From Streptomyces echinoruber (GTDB taxonomy: Bacteria; Actinomycetota; Actinomycetes; Streptomycetales; Streptomycetaceae), in contig NZ_BMWH01000006.1 of the NCBI RefSeq assembly GCF_014651135.1, positions 1 through 64,000 on the forward strand: a stretch of 64,000 nt of DNA, given 5' to 3'. The notes beneath the pieces are model-generated. The model searched no databases. It had not been told where the DNA came from and saw only the letters and a list, made by a program, of their open reading frames with translations. The position numbers were made by a program, and so were the translations under genes. Position 1 is the first letter of the stretch. Each line of letters starts with the position of its first letter. This document shows positions 24,417 through 32,298 of this stretch, piece after piece.

Positions 24417-26140
24417 GAAGTCGGCCACCACCGGGCGATGCGCAGGGCGTGGGACAAGGAGATGAGGGGCGGCGGGGAGCCGGGGGAGTCGAGGGAACCG
24501 GAGGAGCCGGGGAAACTGCGGAAGTCGTGGGTGCCCGTGTCGTCGGGGGGCAGGAACAGGTCGAAGGCGTCGGCGAGTTGCCGGTGTCCGACCCGTGCGC
24601 CGACGGTCCGGGCGGCGATCAACGGTCCGTGTGCGCGTACGGCGGCGGCCAGTTCGCGGCGGTGGGCGGCCGGAGTGCGGGCGAGGGCGGCGAGCGCGGC
24701 GCGGGTCCGCGCGTCCAGGGCCGCGAGCGGCAGGGCCGGGTCCGCGGTGCCGTGCGGTCCGTCGGCGGTGACGTCCACGAAGTCGACCGAGCAGGCCGCG
24801 CCGCTGGTGGCCCGTTTGGCGCGGGTGAGCCGTTCCTCGGCCAGGTCGACGACGAGGTTCATCGGGTACGTGCTGTGGGCGAAGACGATCCCCGCGGAGG
24901 CGGTGGGCGGCTCGGGGCGAGGGGCGGGAAGCAGCCGGAGGACCGGCCCGGTGGTCTCCGCCAGCAGGTCGTGGAACATCTCCAGATAGGTGAGGGTGAA
25001 CGTCCACGCCCGGTCGGCGGGAAGACTGACCAGGACGTCGTCACCGCCCACGACATGCGGGACCACGAGCAGCGGGCCGGTCCTTGCGGGCCCTTCCATC
25101 ACCTGCTCCGTCGCCAGGTGCAGAGCCATGACGGTGGCTTCGGCCAGTTCGGCGGAGATCGTCTCCTTCGCCCGTCTCAGCTCGGCGGAGGCGGAGGCCG
25201 CCGATGCGAGCGCCCGGAAGAAGGCGCCGACCGCGTTGCCGTCGATGTACACGGTGGCGAGCTGGGTGCCGCGGGGGCCACCGTCCCGGCTGTGCGCGCC
25301 GCTCCCGCCGCCCTTGGCGGCTCCGCCCCCCGTACCCTTCCCCGCACCTTGCCGGGTGTGGTCCAGGTCCAGGGTGTGTTCGGCCAGTTCCTGAAGCGTG
25401 TCGGGGGCCGGCGCGCATCCGATCGCCTTCTGCAGCCGGGATTCGGCGCTGGCGTCCCCGTCACCGCGCCGCTCGCGCGCCAGGGCCCGCCGGTCGTGGG
25501 CCAGACGCCGCGCGCAGTCCGGGCAGACGGCCTGCTCACGCCGTTCGCCGGGCACTTGGGCGGTTCCGGCCGCCGGGTCCGTGTGGCAGAGTCGGCAGGG
25601 CTGGGCGAGCGGGAACTCGGCGGGTGCGGGCAGCTCGACGCGGACCTCGCCGCGCGCCTGCCGCGGAACCATGTCCCGCATCCGCGCCGCGAGATACGAC
25701 TCGCCCGTGCCCCACACCGCCTCCAGCTCCGCGCCGGGGAACTCCTCCCGCAGCCCGGCGAACACCGCGTCGATCACGTCCTGGACGAGCCGGTCGCGTG
25801 CGTCCAGGGAGTCCGGGGCGTGCGGGGCGTGCGGGGCGAGACGCAGGCTGATGACACCGTCGGCCCGGCCCGCCTCCGGGTTCGCCTCGGCCAGCCCGGC
25901 CAGGCCGGGAGGCAGCGCGGCGGCCACCGCCTCGCTGTCGGTCGCGCGGGCCAGATGGTCGCTGGCGGCGCGGCGCCCGCGCAGCTTGGCGGTACGGGCG
26001 AGGTAGCGCTGGATGCGGACGAAACCGATGTCGATGTAGACGTGGGCGTGGCCGAGCCGGGCGCGGGTCCTGTCCGCCGCATGCCGCGGGCCTGGTGGCC
26101 GCTGTTCCTGCCGGGCGTGCTCTTCGCCGGTGACGGTCAT
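24413..26140 (-). CDS. cas10: Cas10, cyclase-type, no HD domain
   Basis: A 575-aa Cas10. A Palm1-type segment is at residues 34-65 (VYIDIGFVRIQRYLARTAKL). A four-cysteine zinc site is at C182/C185 and C206/C209 (PCRLCHTD, VCPDCARR). Palm2 runs from about 295 (ATVYIDGNAVGAFFRAL) and holds an intact GGDD at 365-368. There is no N-terminal HD nuclease domain, so it should not degrade DNA but should make cyclic oligoadenylates when target RNA binds. The SAVED-like effector two genes upstream is the obvious reader of that signal. ATG at 26,140 overlaps the RAMP stop (ATGA). A Gly/Lys-rich linker (265-290) precedes Palm2. Confidence 0.88.
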   Translation of the reverse strand: MTVTGEEHARQEQRPPGPRHAADRTRARLGHAHVYIDIGFVRIQRYLARTAKLRGRRAASDHLARATDSEAVAAALPPGLAGLAEANPEAGRADGVISLRLAPHAPHAPDSLDARDRLVQDVIDAVFAGLREEFPGAELEAVWGTGESYLAARMRDMVPRQARGEVRVELPAPAEFPLAQPCRLCHTDPAAGTAQVPGERREQAVCPDCARRLAHDRRALARERRGDGDASAESRLQKAIGCAPAPDTLQELAEHTLDLDHTRQGAGKGTGGGAAKGGGSGAHSRDGGPRGTQLATVYIDGNAVGAFFRALASAASASAELRRAKETISAELAEATVMALHLATEQVMEGPARTGPLLVVPHVVGGDDVLVSLPADRAWTFTLTYLEMFHDLLAETTGPVLRLLPAPRPEPPTASAGIVFAHSTYPMNLVVDLAEERLTRAKRATSGAACSVDFVDVTADGPHGTADPALPLAALDARTRAALAALARTPAAHRRELAAAVRAHGPLIAARTVGARVGHRQLADAFDLFLPPDDTGTHDFRSFPGSSGSLDSPGSPPPLISLSHALRIARWWPTS

Positions 26141-28629
26141 GCTCGCGGTCGTCCCCCGTTCCGGTTCCCGTTGCTGTCCTCGCTCCGGTCGCCGACTCCG
26201 CTGTCGGCTCCGCCGTCGGCTCTGCGTAGCCGCTCCATGCCCTGCTTGCGCTGGTCGGGGTCCGGTACCACGTCCAGGCCCAGATCCCGCGGCGCGGCGG
26301 TGACGGGCGGCAGGCTCTGCAGTGGGTGGTACACCTCCTTGTCCGGCTCCTTGGGCTTCGGTTCGCCGCGAAAACCCCTGCTCTGCTTCCAGAACTCGAA
26401 GCTGGTCATGAGGTTGCCGGGCGGAAGGGGGTCCTGCTCGGGCAGTTCTCCGGCGGGCGGGTACCACACCAGGTGCGGGGCGGCCCGGTCCAGGGTCAGC
26501 GCGTGGCGGAGGGCCTTCCAGGTCGCGCGTACGGCGTCGGGGACCGCGTGTGCGAACGCGGCGACGGCCTGCTCCGGCTCCACCTCCCCGGTGTCCTCCT
26601 CCACTCCCGCGTACCGGCCGAGGGCGCTCTCCACGCGCAGGGCGGTGATCCGCGAGGTACAGGTGCCGAAACCGAGGGGGCGCCCGCCGCCGAGGGCGAA
26701 CCCGAGGGTGCCGTCGTCCTCGCCGGGTTCGCCGAGCGCGTACTGCGGGGCCAAGGCTGCCAGGACGCCGCCGAGTTCGGCGAGATCGAGGTTCTCGTAG
26801 TGGACGGTGAAGCGGAAGCGGGCCCCGGCCGGGACGGCCTCGGCGCGGGTGAGCATCCGGTTCTCGCGGCCGTCTTCCTGGGCGTACAACTCGTGGAAGA
26901 CCTGGGGCCGGTCCGCCGTGGCACGGAAGTACGGGCGGCGGCCGGGACGGCCGGTCAACCAGTACTGCTTGCGTCCGCGCAGGAGGCGCTTCCCCTGCTC
27001 GCGCGCGTCCAGGGCGGATCCCCACTCGCGCAACGGGTCGGCCTGCGGCTCGGGTTCGGGCACCTTCCTGCCCGTGGGGTTGGTCAGGTAGAACTGTCCG
27101 GCACCGGGGCGAGGCGCGGAGAGCGGGGGGAGGGCGTAGGCCACGGGTTCGACGGCACCGCCGCCGGACTCACCGCCTGTGCCGGCTCCGCGGTCCCCGC
27201 GCACCAGCAGACCGTCCGAGAACCGCAGATGCCCTCGGTACGACCGCTGCCGGGCCGCCGCGTCGTCGTACGACCGCTGCCGGGCCGGCGCGCGGTCGGG
27301 GTCGTCCGTCTCGGCAGGGCCGTCCGTGTCGGCGGGGTCGTCCGTCTCGGCAGGGTCGTCCGTGTCGGCGGAGCCGAACACCCGGCAGGTGGGGCACAGT
27401 TCGCGTGCGTCCCGGCACGGGTGCAGTACCTCGGGCACCCGTTCCCCGGCGGTGTGCTCGCCGCCGGCGTGGCGCCAAATCCGGGACAGCGAGATGTCCT
27501 CGACGGTCACCAGGGGAAGTCCGGACTCCTTCGACTTCCCGGCCGCCCTGCCCAGCCGGACCCAGACCACCTGCCCTTCGAAGAGCCGCCGCCGGACGGG
27601 GATGCGCCTGCCGACGAGTTTCGGTTCCAGGCCGAGGTTCTTGGTGGTCCGGGCAGGGAAGTGGACAGGCACCGGCTCCGGCTTCTCGGCGTAGGCGGTC
27701 CCTTCCTGACGGGCCCGGCGCATGTCGTCGGTGCCGTCGACGGCATCCAGGAACCGCTGCCACACCCGGTCCCAGTCCGGACCGGTCCGCACTTCGCTGC
27801 TGCGCGCCGAGAGCTTGCCGACCGCGCAGAAGTACCGGGTGGACACCCAGCCGTACGTCTTGTTCCTGCGCTCGCCCGGCCGGGCGTTGCTGTCGGTGAC
27901 CAGCACCACCCAGGTCGCGCCGCGCCGGACCTTCGCCTGGTCGGTGAGCTGCCAACGCGAGACGGGAAGGTTGTTGTTCTTCCCGAAGGAGACCTTCTCG
28001 CCCTTCGACTCCAGGTGCACGGTCGCCCCGGTCACCACGGCCTCCGCGCTGCCCAGCACGTCCTCATGGGCGAGGAGTTCGGCGGGGACCCAGACCTCCT
28101 CCGCCTCGCAGACGTTCAGCCTGGTCGGGCGCCCGTCCCGGTCGACGGCGTCCACACGGGCCAGGCGCCAGCCCCTGCGGTCGCGTGCGACGTCGCGGTA
28201 ACCGGGACGGAAATCCGCGTCGAAGACCCTCAAACAGCCTCCGGCGAGCGCCTCGTGCAGCGAGCGCACCGCGCCCGCGAGGGACGAGCCGGGCACAAAG
28301 GGCACGGCCCGGCCCTCCGCGTCCCGCCGCCGGGGGAACGTCCCCTCCTCACCGGGCCTGATCCCCCGCAACAGCAGCGGACTGCGGGCCGTCAGCTCGA
28401 CCTCGACACTGCCGCTGAACCGGCCGGGCGCGAGCCGGTCGTGTCCGGCGGGCGCGGCGCGGAGGGCGCGGCGGTCGCCGGGGTCGGGGAAGGCGGGGAA
28501 GGGGACGAAGGTGTACGGGTTGATGAAGACGTCGGCCCGGTCGTCCCCGGCACGGCCGCCACCGGGGCGGGCGCCTCGGCCCGTACGGTTGTCGGCGCGC
28601 TTGCCGCCCCGGCTGTCCGGGCGGCTCAT
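26137..28629 (-). CDS. Large RAMP protein of the TIGR03986 type
   Basis: An 830-aa CRISPR RAMP protein. The start VFINPYTFVPFPAFPD is a signature of the TIGR03986 family. Domain 1 contains LTARSPLLLRGIRPGEEGTF and PFVPGSSLAGAVRSLHEALA. The middle has SKGEKVSFGKNNNLPVSRW and RNKTYGWVSTRYFCAVGKLS. A second RAMP part has HPCRDARELCPTCRVFGSAD (zinc-binding Cas7 motif), YRGHLRFSDGLLV, and LGFALGGGRPLGFGTC. An acidic ADTDDPAETDDP repeat (about 435-455) interrupts the domain. It probably supplies further Cas7-like backbone segments in the effector complex. ATG at 28,629 overlaps the SAVED-gene stop by four bases. Confidence 0.8.
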   Translation of the reverse strand: MSRPDSRGGKRADNRTGRGARPGGGRAGDDRADVFINPYTFVPFPAFPDPGDRRALRAAPAGHDRLAPGRFSGSVEVELTARSPLLLRGIRPGEEGTFPRRRDAEGRAVPFVPGSSLAGAVRSLHEALAGGCLRVFDADFRPGYRDVARDRRGWRLARVDAVDRDGRPTRLNVCEAEEVWVPAELLAHEDVLGSAEAVVTGATVHLESKGEKVSFGKNNNLPVSRWQLTDQAKVRRGATWVVLVTDSNARPGERRNKTYGWVSTRYFCAVGKLSARSSEVRTGPDWDRVWQRFLDAVDGTDDMRRARQEGTAYAEKPEPVPVHFPARTTKNLGLEPKLVGRRIPVRRRLFEGQVVWVRLGRAAGKSKESGLPLVTVEDISLSRIWRHAGGEHTAGERVPEVLHPCRDARELCPTCRVFGSADTDDPAETDDPADTDGPAETDDPDRAPARQRSYDDAAARQRSYRGHLRFSDGLLVRGDRGAGTGGESGGGAVEPVAYALPPLSAPRPGAGQFYLTNPTGRKVPEPEPQADPLREWGSALDAREQGKRLLRGRKQYWLTGRPGRRPYFRATADRPQVFHELYAQEDGRENRMLTRAEAVPAGARFRFTVHYENLDLAELGGVLAALAPQYALGEPGEDDGTLGFALGGGRPLGFGTCTSRITALRVESALGRYAGVEEDTGEVEPEQAVAAFAHAVPDAVRATWKALRHALTLDRAAPHLVWYPPAGELPEQDPLPPGNLMTSFEFWKQSRGFRGEPKPKEPDKEVYHPLQSLPPVTAAPRDLGLDVVPDPDQRKQGMERLRRADGGADSGVGDRSEDSNGNRNGGRPRA

Positions 28630-29798
28630 CGGGCCACCCTCGTTCTCGTTTCCGTGCCCTCCCGGGCGGGCCGCTGGTGGGGCACCAGGTCGGTCTGCCG
28701 CCCCAGCAGGTTGCCCAGGGCCAGGACGACCGCCACGGGGCCGTCGGTGAACAGCCAGCCGCGTAACGGGTCGCCCTGCTCCTCGAGTACCTCGGCCATC
28801 TGCCGCCGCCACTCCTCGTTGACGTACCGGATCAGCGCCTCGTAGATCTCACGCCGGTCGGGGACGTCCCCCGGCCTGGTGGCGAAGACGAGGGCCCCGG
28901 CGCAGCGGTTGCGGTCGATGTCGGCGGGGCTGTTCTGACGGGGGAAGCGGTACTCCGGGTGACGGCCGTCGCGCGCGGCGGCCAGCGCCTTCTCCCGGGT
29001 GCCCACGATGTGCCCGGCCAGCGGCAGGACGAGGGCGATCCGCCGGGCCGTGACCCCCTCGGGCTGCTCGAACGGCACCCATTCCGGCCCCTCGGTCACC
29101 GGATCCCGTACCAGCACCTCACGCAGCAGCTCCTTCTGCGAAGGCGACGGCGGATCGGCGAGGTCGCTGTGCAACCGCAGGGCCTCGACGATCCCGACGC
29201 CGGCCCGGCGGGACTGCATCATCAGACTCAAGCGGGCCTGCCGCTGATCGCGCAGAAGACCACCGAGGTAGTAGGCGTCGGGGTGACGGGCGGTGACATA
29301 GAGGGAGACGTCCTCGTGCGACTGGCCGTCCTCCGTCAGCCGGGCCTGCATGACCCGGTGGGCGAACCGGACGCGGTCGCGGACCTCACGATCGTCCTCA
29401 CCGAGCAGCTCGGAGACGTTGACGGTGAAGCAACCCGCATGCCTCTCCAGGGCGTTCCTCCGCATGGCCTCCAGCCGGGTGACGTCCCAGCCGTCCTCGC
29501 CCACCACCAGGACGATCCCCACCCCCTCCTTGCCGTGCAGCAGCGTGGCGCAGACGGCGAACACCACCACGGCGACCACCGCGACGGCCGTCAGCCACCA
29601 CCAGTCCTCCCCGACCCCGGGCACGGCCTGCACCAGATCCGGCAGCAGTCCCACCGCGAGCCCGGCCGCCACCGACGCCCCGATGGTCAACAGACCCTGC
29701 GAGGACGCCAGAAACCGCACCAGCCAGCCCAACCTCCGCGAAGCCAAACGCCGTTCCCTCCCCCTCGCCGCACGGAACGAGTGACGCGCACTCGGCAC
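28626..29798 (-). CDS. Two-TM protein with SAVED/CARF-like sensor domain (CRISPR effector)
   Basis: A 390-aa protein. Two hydrophobic helices (about 34-53 and 67-88, the latter WWLTAVAVVAVVVFAVCATL) precede a cytosolic domain. Segments ALVLPLAGHIVG (255-266), a Tyr/Glu-rich helix, and RGWLFTDGPVAVVLALGNLL (346-365) resemble the beta-strand and the hallmark FxxGPxAxxxALG-type end of SAVED domains, which bind cyclic oligonucleotides. With GGDD-positive Cas10 in the same operon, the inference is a membrane effector opened by cyclic oligoadenylate. Codon 345 is TTA (28,764-28,766). GTG at 29,798 lacks a clear site, so the exact start is open. The SAVED assignment is pattern-based and could instead be another CARF-superfamily fold. 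Confidence 0.6.
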   Translation of the reverse strand: MPSARHSFRAARGRERRLASRRLGWLVRFLASSQGLLTIGASVAAGLAVGLLPDLVQAVPGVGEDWWWLTAVAVVAVVVFAVCATLLHGKEGVGIVLVVGEDGWDVTRLEAMRRNALERHAGCFTVNVSELLGEDDREVRDRVRFAHRVMQARLTEDGQSHEDVSLYVTARHPDAYYLGGLLRDQRQARLSLMMQSRRAGVGIVEALRLHSDLADPPSPSQKELLREVLVRDPVTEGPEWVPFEQPEGVTARRIALVLPLAGHIVGTREKALAAARDGRHPEYRFPRQNSPADIDRNRCAGALVFATRPGDVPDRREIYEALIRYVNEEWRRQMAEVLEEQGDPLRGWLFTDGPVAVVLALGNLLGRQTDLVPHQRPAREGTETRTRVAR

Positions 29799-30252
29799 AC
29801 CGGCCGCACCTGCCGTGTGCGCTGTTCCGCCCGCGTCCCCGCAGGCCGCCGGTCCGTGTCCGTGCAGGTCACCGGCCGACGCTCGTATGCCGTACGTATC
29901 CCGGTCGGTGACCGTAGCAGGACGGATACCGGGAAGCGGACAGTTCCGGGAAATCTTGGTGGAAGAGGGTGGGAGAGGGATGATGGGGGTTCGGAGGTCA
30001 TCCGAGGTGACAGCGGCCGCTTCCCCCGGACCCCCGAGGCGTCAGGCCGGCTGCGATGTTCCGTTACCGGGTACTTCCCGGTCGGCGTTTCGAGGCAGTT
30101 TCCGCGTAGGGCATCTCTGCAGGTCAGGTCCATCAAGGAGGCTTGTGTTATGTAGATCGTTATGTAGATCACTGTGCGCGGGAGGGGGTGGCGGACGGTC
30201 CTGCGCAACGGGCATCGTTGTTGCGGGGTGCGGCTGGTGGATTTGGAGAAAA
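29799..30252. promoter_or_regulatory. Region between the cas operon and array 2, with a 12-bp direct repeat
   Basis: These 454 bases hold no convincing gene. They should contain the cas operon promoter (minus strand) and the array 2 leader (plus strand). TTATGTAGATC occurs twice, at 30,148-30,158 and 30,160-30,170. On the minus strand this gives two TACATAA elements resembling -10 boxes. On the plus strand AAGGAGG (30,135-30,141) is followed eight bases later by ATG-TAG, a start codon directly followed by a stop. Confidence 0.45.
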
Positions 30253-30534
30253 GTTTTCGAATGACGTCCGACTGAAGGGCATAGAAAACCAGATGTTGAA
30301 ATCCGAGTCGCTGGACGCCTCTGAAGGTGTTTTCCGGGCAGCGCCCGGCTGAGGGGCATAGAAACGTGCTTGCGGCGTCAGCGCAGGGCGCTGGGCGTCA
30401 GCGTTCCCCAGCAACGCCCGTCGTTCCCCAGCAACACCCATTCAAAGGGCATAGAAACGGTGCTGCGATAGTCGCGACCCTTTGGAGCTCTGTGGCGAGT
30501 TTCCCAACAAAGCCCGCTCAAAGGGCATAGAAAC
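30253..30534 (+). CRISPR. CRISPR array 2: four repeats plus a partial repeat
   Basis: Repeats lie at 30,253-30,289, 30,329-30,365, 30,423-30,458 and 30,499-30,534. All end ATAGAAAC (the first ATAGAAAAC) on the plus strand and match the array 1 repeat read in reverse. Only the last (30,499) is near consensus; the first two are clearly decayed. Spacers are 39 bases (30,290-30,328) and 40 bases (30,459-30,498). Between 30,366 and 30,422 the interval is 57 bases, because a 5' half-repeat (GTTCCCCAGCAACGCCCG, about 30,403-30,420) sits directly before the third repeat. The array points away from the cas operon. Confidence 0.88.
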
Positions 30535-30965
30535 CTTGCTCAGTGCCAGTGGGCAAACCGCCCGATGTAGCGGTTTCCCGACTCGATATGCTCCGCGTCG
30601 CATGAGTCATGGCAGGGGTCCGATGTCCTGAGGCCCCTGTCGCTGTCAACTGGACGCGGAAGATGAGGCGCGTGTGTCCTGGTGTGGTCAAGGCCGGCCG
30701 GACCGCATGACGGCGCTCGGTTGTCGTCGGGACGGCCGGGCGTTCCGCTGTGGCGATGGTCACGAGCGTCTTCGGGGTGCGTTGCGTAGGCTGGCGCCGC
30801 CGATCGTGGTGGGGTGGCGCAGGGCCGGTGACGGCTCCGGGCACCCCACAGAGAGGTCTGACGCGCCGTCAGGAAAGTCGGCATCGGGTCAGCACGAGTC
30901 CTGGAGAACCTGGGGGAAGCTGTCCGGACGCGCGACTCGCCGTAAGGTGCGGAAACCGCCCTTGA
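30535..30965. other. Intergenic between array 2 and panD leader, no gene seen
   Basis: No reading frame here has a convincing start site or a family match. The plus-strand frame that enters panD lacks a ribosome binding site at its upstream starts, and its residues are Arg/Gly-rich low complexity. The panD promoter should lie in this stretch, but I cannot place it. Confidence 0.5.
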
Positions 30966-31002
30966 CCTGCAAAAACGCAGGCAGGGAGCCTACTTGCAGG
31001 AG
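30966..31002 (+). promoter_or_regulatory. panD leader with two mutually exclusive hairpins over the ribosome binding site
   Basis: CCTGC (30,966-30,970) can pair with GCAGG (30,977-30,981) around AAAAAC. The same bases extended, CCTGCAA (30,966-30,972), can instead pair with TTGCAGG (30,994-31,000), which would cover half of the Shine-Dalgarno AGGAG (30,998-31,002) eight bases before the panD ATG. The two structures exclude each other, giving a possible on/off switch. No known riboswitch class is recognised. Confidence 0.35.
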
Positions 31003-31009
31003 TGCTCCG

Positions 31010-31429
31010 ATGTTGCGAACCATGTTCAAGTCGAAGATCCACCGCGCCACCGTCACCCAGGCCGACCTGCACTACGTCGGGTCCGTCACCATCGACGCGG
31101 ACCTGATGGACGCGGCCGACCTGCTGCCCGGGGAGTTGGTGCACATCGTCGACATCACCAACGGCGCCCGGCTCGAGACGTACGTCATCGAGGGCGAGCG
31201 CGGGTCGGGGGTCATCGGCATCAACGGGGCCGCCGCCCATCTCGTGCACCCCGGCGACCTGGTCATCATCATCAGCTACGCCCAGGTGACCGACGCCGAG
31301 GCGCGGACGCTGACGCCGCGGGTCGTGCACGTCGACGCCGCCAACCGGATCGTCGCCTTGGGCGCCGATCCGTCCGCACCGGTGCCGGGCAGCGACCAGC
31401 GGCGCAGCCCGCAGGCCGTCTCGGCCTGA
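31010..31429 (+). CDS. panD: Aspartate 1-decarboxylase precursor
   Basis: A 139-aa pyruvoyl enzyme that makes beta-alanine from L-aspartate for pantothenate and CoA. The pro-enzyme self-cleaves at the Gly-Ser of [12 protein letters not shown] (around residue 25), and the new N-terminal Ser becomes the pyruvoyl group. [16 protein letters not shown], then [20 protein letters not shown] and [17 protein letters not shown], are all conserved in PanD. ATG at 31,010 has AGGAG seven bases upstream. The last 20 residues ([18 protein letters not shown]) extend beyond typical PanD. It stands alone rather than with panB/panC. Confidence 0.95.
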   Translation: MLRTMFKSKIHRATVTQADLHYVGSVTIDADLMDAADLLPGELVHIVDITNGARLETYVIEGERGSGVIGINGAAAHLVHPGDLVIIISYAQVTDAEARTLTPRVVHVDAANRIVALGADPSAPVPGSDQRRSPQAVSA

Positions 31430-31452
31430 CCCGCCCTCGCGCCTGCGCCCAT

Positions 31453-31467
31453 GCCGCCGACGGCGGC
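31453..31467. terminator. Short GC hairpin after panD
   Basis: GCCGCC (31,453-31,458) pairs with GGCGGC (31,462-31,467) around GAC, 24 bases after the panD stop. It has no T-run. It is a plausible but weak terminator. Confidence 0.4.
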
Positions 31468-31681
31468 ACGGGCGGTCGCGCGGACCGGAGCGAGGATAGG
31501 GGAAGCGGGGCAGGGAGGGGCGAGGCGGGGACGGGGGCATGGGAAGCAGCCTGTGACCCCGCCACCCGGCCGACCACTCGGACCCCGGCCGCAACCCCGG
31601 GGAGTGACTGTACGCGCACTCCTCGGGTAGGCGGGGGAGTAGTCCAGAGCCGACGTCGACCGAGACTGGCCGGAGGACGCC

Positions 31682-31960
31682 ATGACCAATCCGTATCCCG
31701 ACCCCGCGCCTCCCGGGCCCCTGCCGGGCCCGGAGGATCCCCGCCACCCGGTGCCGACGCCGGAGCCCGGCCCGACCCCGCAGCCGGACCCCGCTCCCGA
31801 GCCGCCGCCGCAGCCGGGGCCCACCCCTGCGCCCCCGCAGCCCGGCCCCACCCCGGGACCACCCCCGGAACCCGGTCCCGTCCCGGAGCCGCCCCCGTCC
31901 CCGATCCCACCGGGCCCGGAACCGGTCCCGAACCCGGAGCCGGGGCCGCCCCTGTCCTGA
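31682..31960 (+). CDS. Proline-rich small protein
   Basis: A 92-aa protein with about half its residues Pro, mostly in PGP, PEP and PTP steps (MTNPYPDPAPPGPLPGPEDP at the start), plus Glu/Asp and no hydrophobic helix or signal peptide. ATG at 31,682 has GGAGGAC five bases upstream, which supports real translation. I do not know its function. It is probably disordered and acidic. It lies alone between panD and gnd. Confidence 0.6.
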   Translation: MTNPYPDPAPPGPLPGPEDPRHPVPTPEPGPTPQPDPAPEPPPQPGPTPAPPQPGPTPGPPPEPGPVPEPPPSPIPPGPEPVPNPEPGPPLS

Positions 31961-32077
31961 CACACACCGCCGTCCTGACAGCGCGCAGCACGTCACCGCG
32001 GCCGGATCCGCTGCCGACGCTCGCGCTCCGAACGAGGCCGGCCACCTGGCCGCCGCCGTGCTCCGGCCGCCCGACCC

Positions 32078-32208
32078 CGGAACGGGCGGCCGGACACGGA
32101 ACGGGCGGCCGGACACGGAACGGGCGGCCGGACACGGAACGGGCGGCCGGACACGGAACGGGCGGCCGGACACGGAACGGGCGGCCGGAGCACGGAACGG
32201 GCGGCGGG
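32078..32208. repeat. 19-bp tandem repeat, about seven copies
   Basis: The unit CGGAACGGGCGGCCGGACA is repeated head to tail from 32,078; five copies are perfect and the last two are diverged. It fills the middle of the 338-base gap between the Pro-rich gene and gnd (convergent 3' ends), where I see no gene. Just beyond it, TTCCGTAAAGCTCC and GCTCAG repeats lead to the gnd stop. Confidence 0.85.
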
Positions 32209-32298
32209 CGACCCGTCGGCCGCCCGTCGCCCGTTCACGGTGCCGTTCCGTAAAGCTCCCAAAAGCCCAGGAAAGCTCCTAAAAGCTCAGGCTCAGGC

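Noticed and set aside
30080..30120. Possible further decayed CRISPR repeat (GTTTCGAGGCAG then GTAGGGCAT)
   Set aside because: Only scattered matches to the repeat and no ATAGAAAC end; too weak to call.
29687..30208. 173-codon minus-strand frame upstream of the SAVED-like gene
   Set aside because: No ribosome site at any start, Arg/Pro/Thr-rich composition, and overlap with the 5' end of the better-supported effector gene.
30143..30352. 69-codon plus-strand frame running through CRISPR array 2
   Set aside because: Its start lies one base from the ribosome-site motif, and the frame reads through degenerate repeats, so it is a chance opening.
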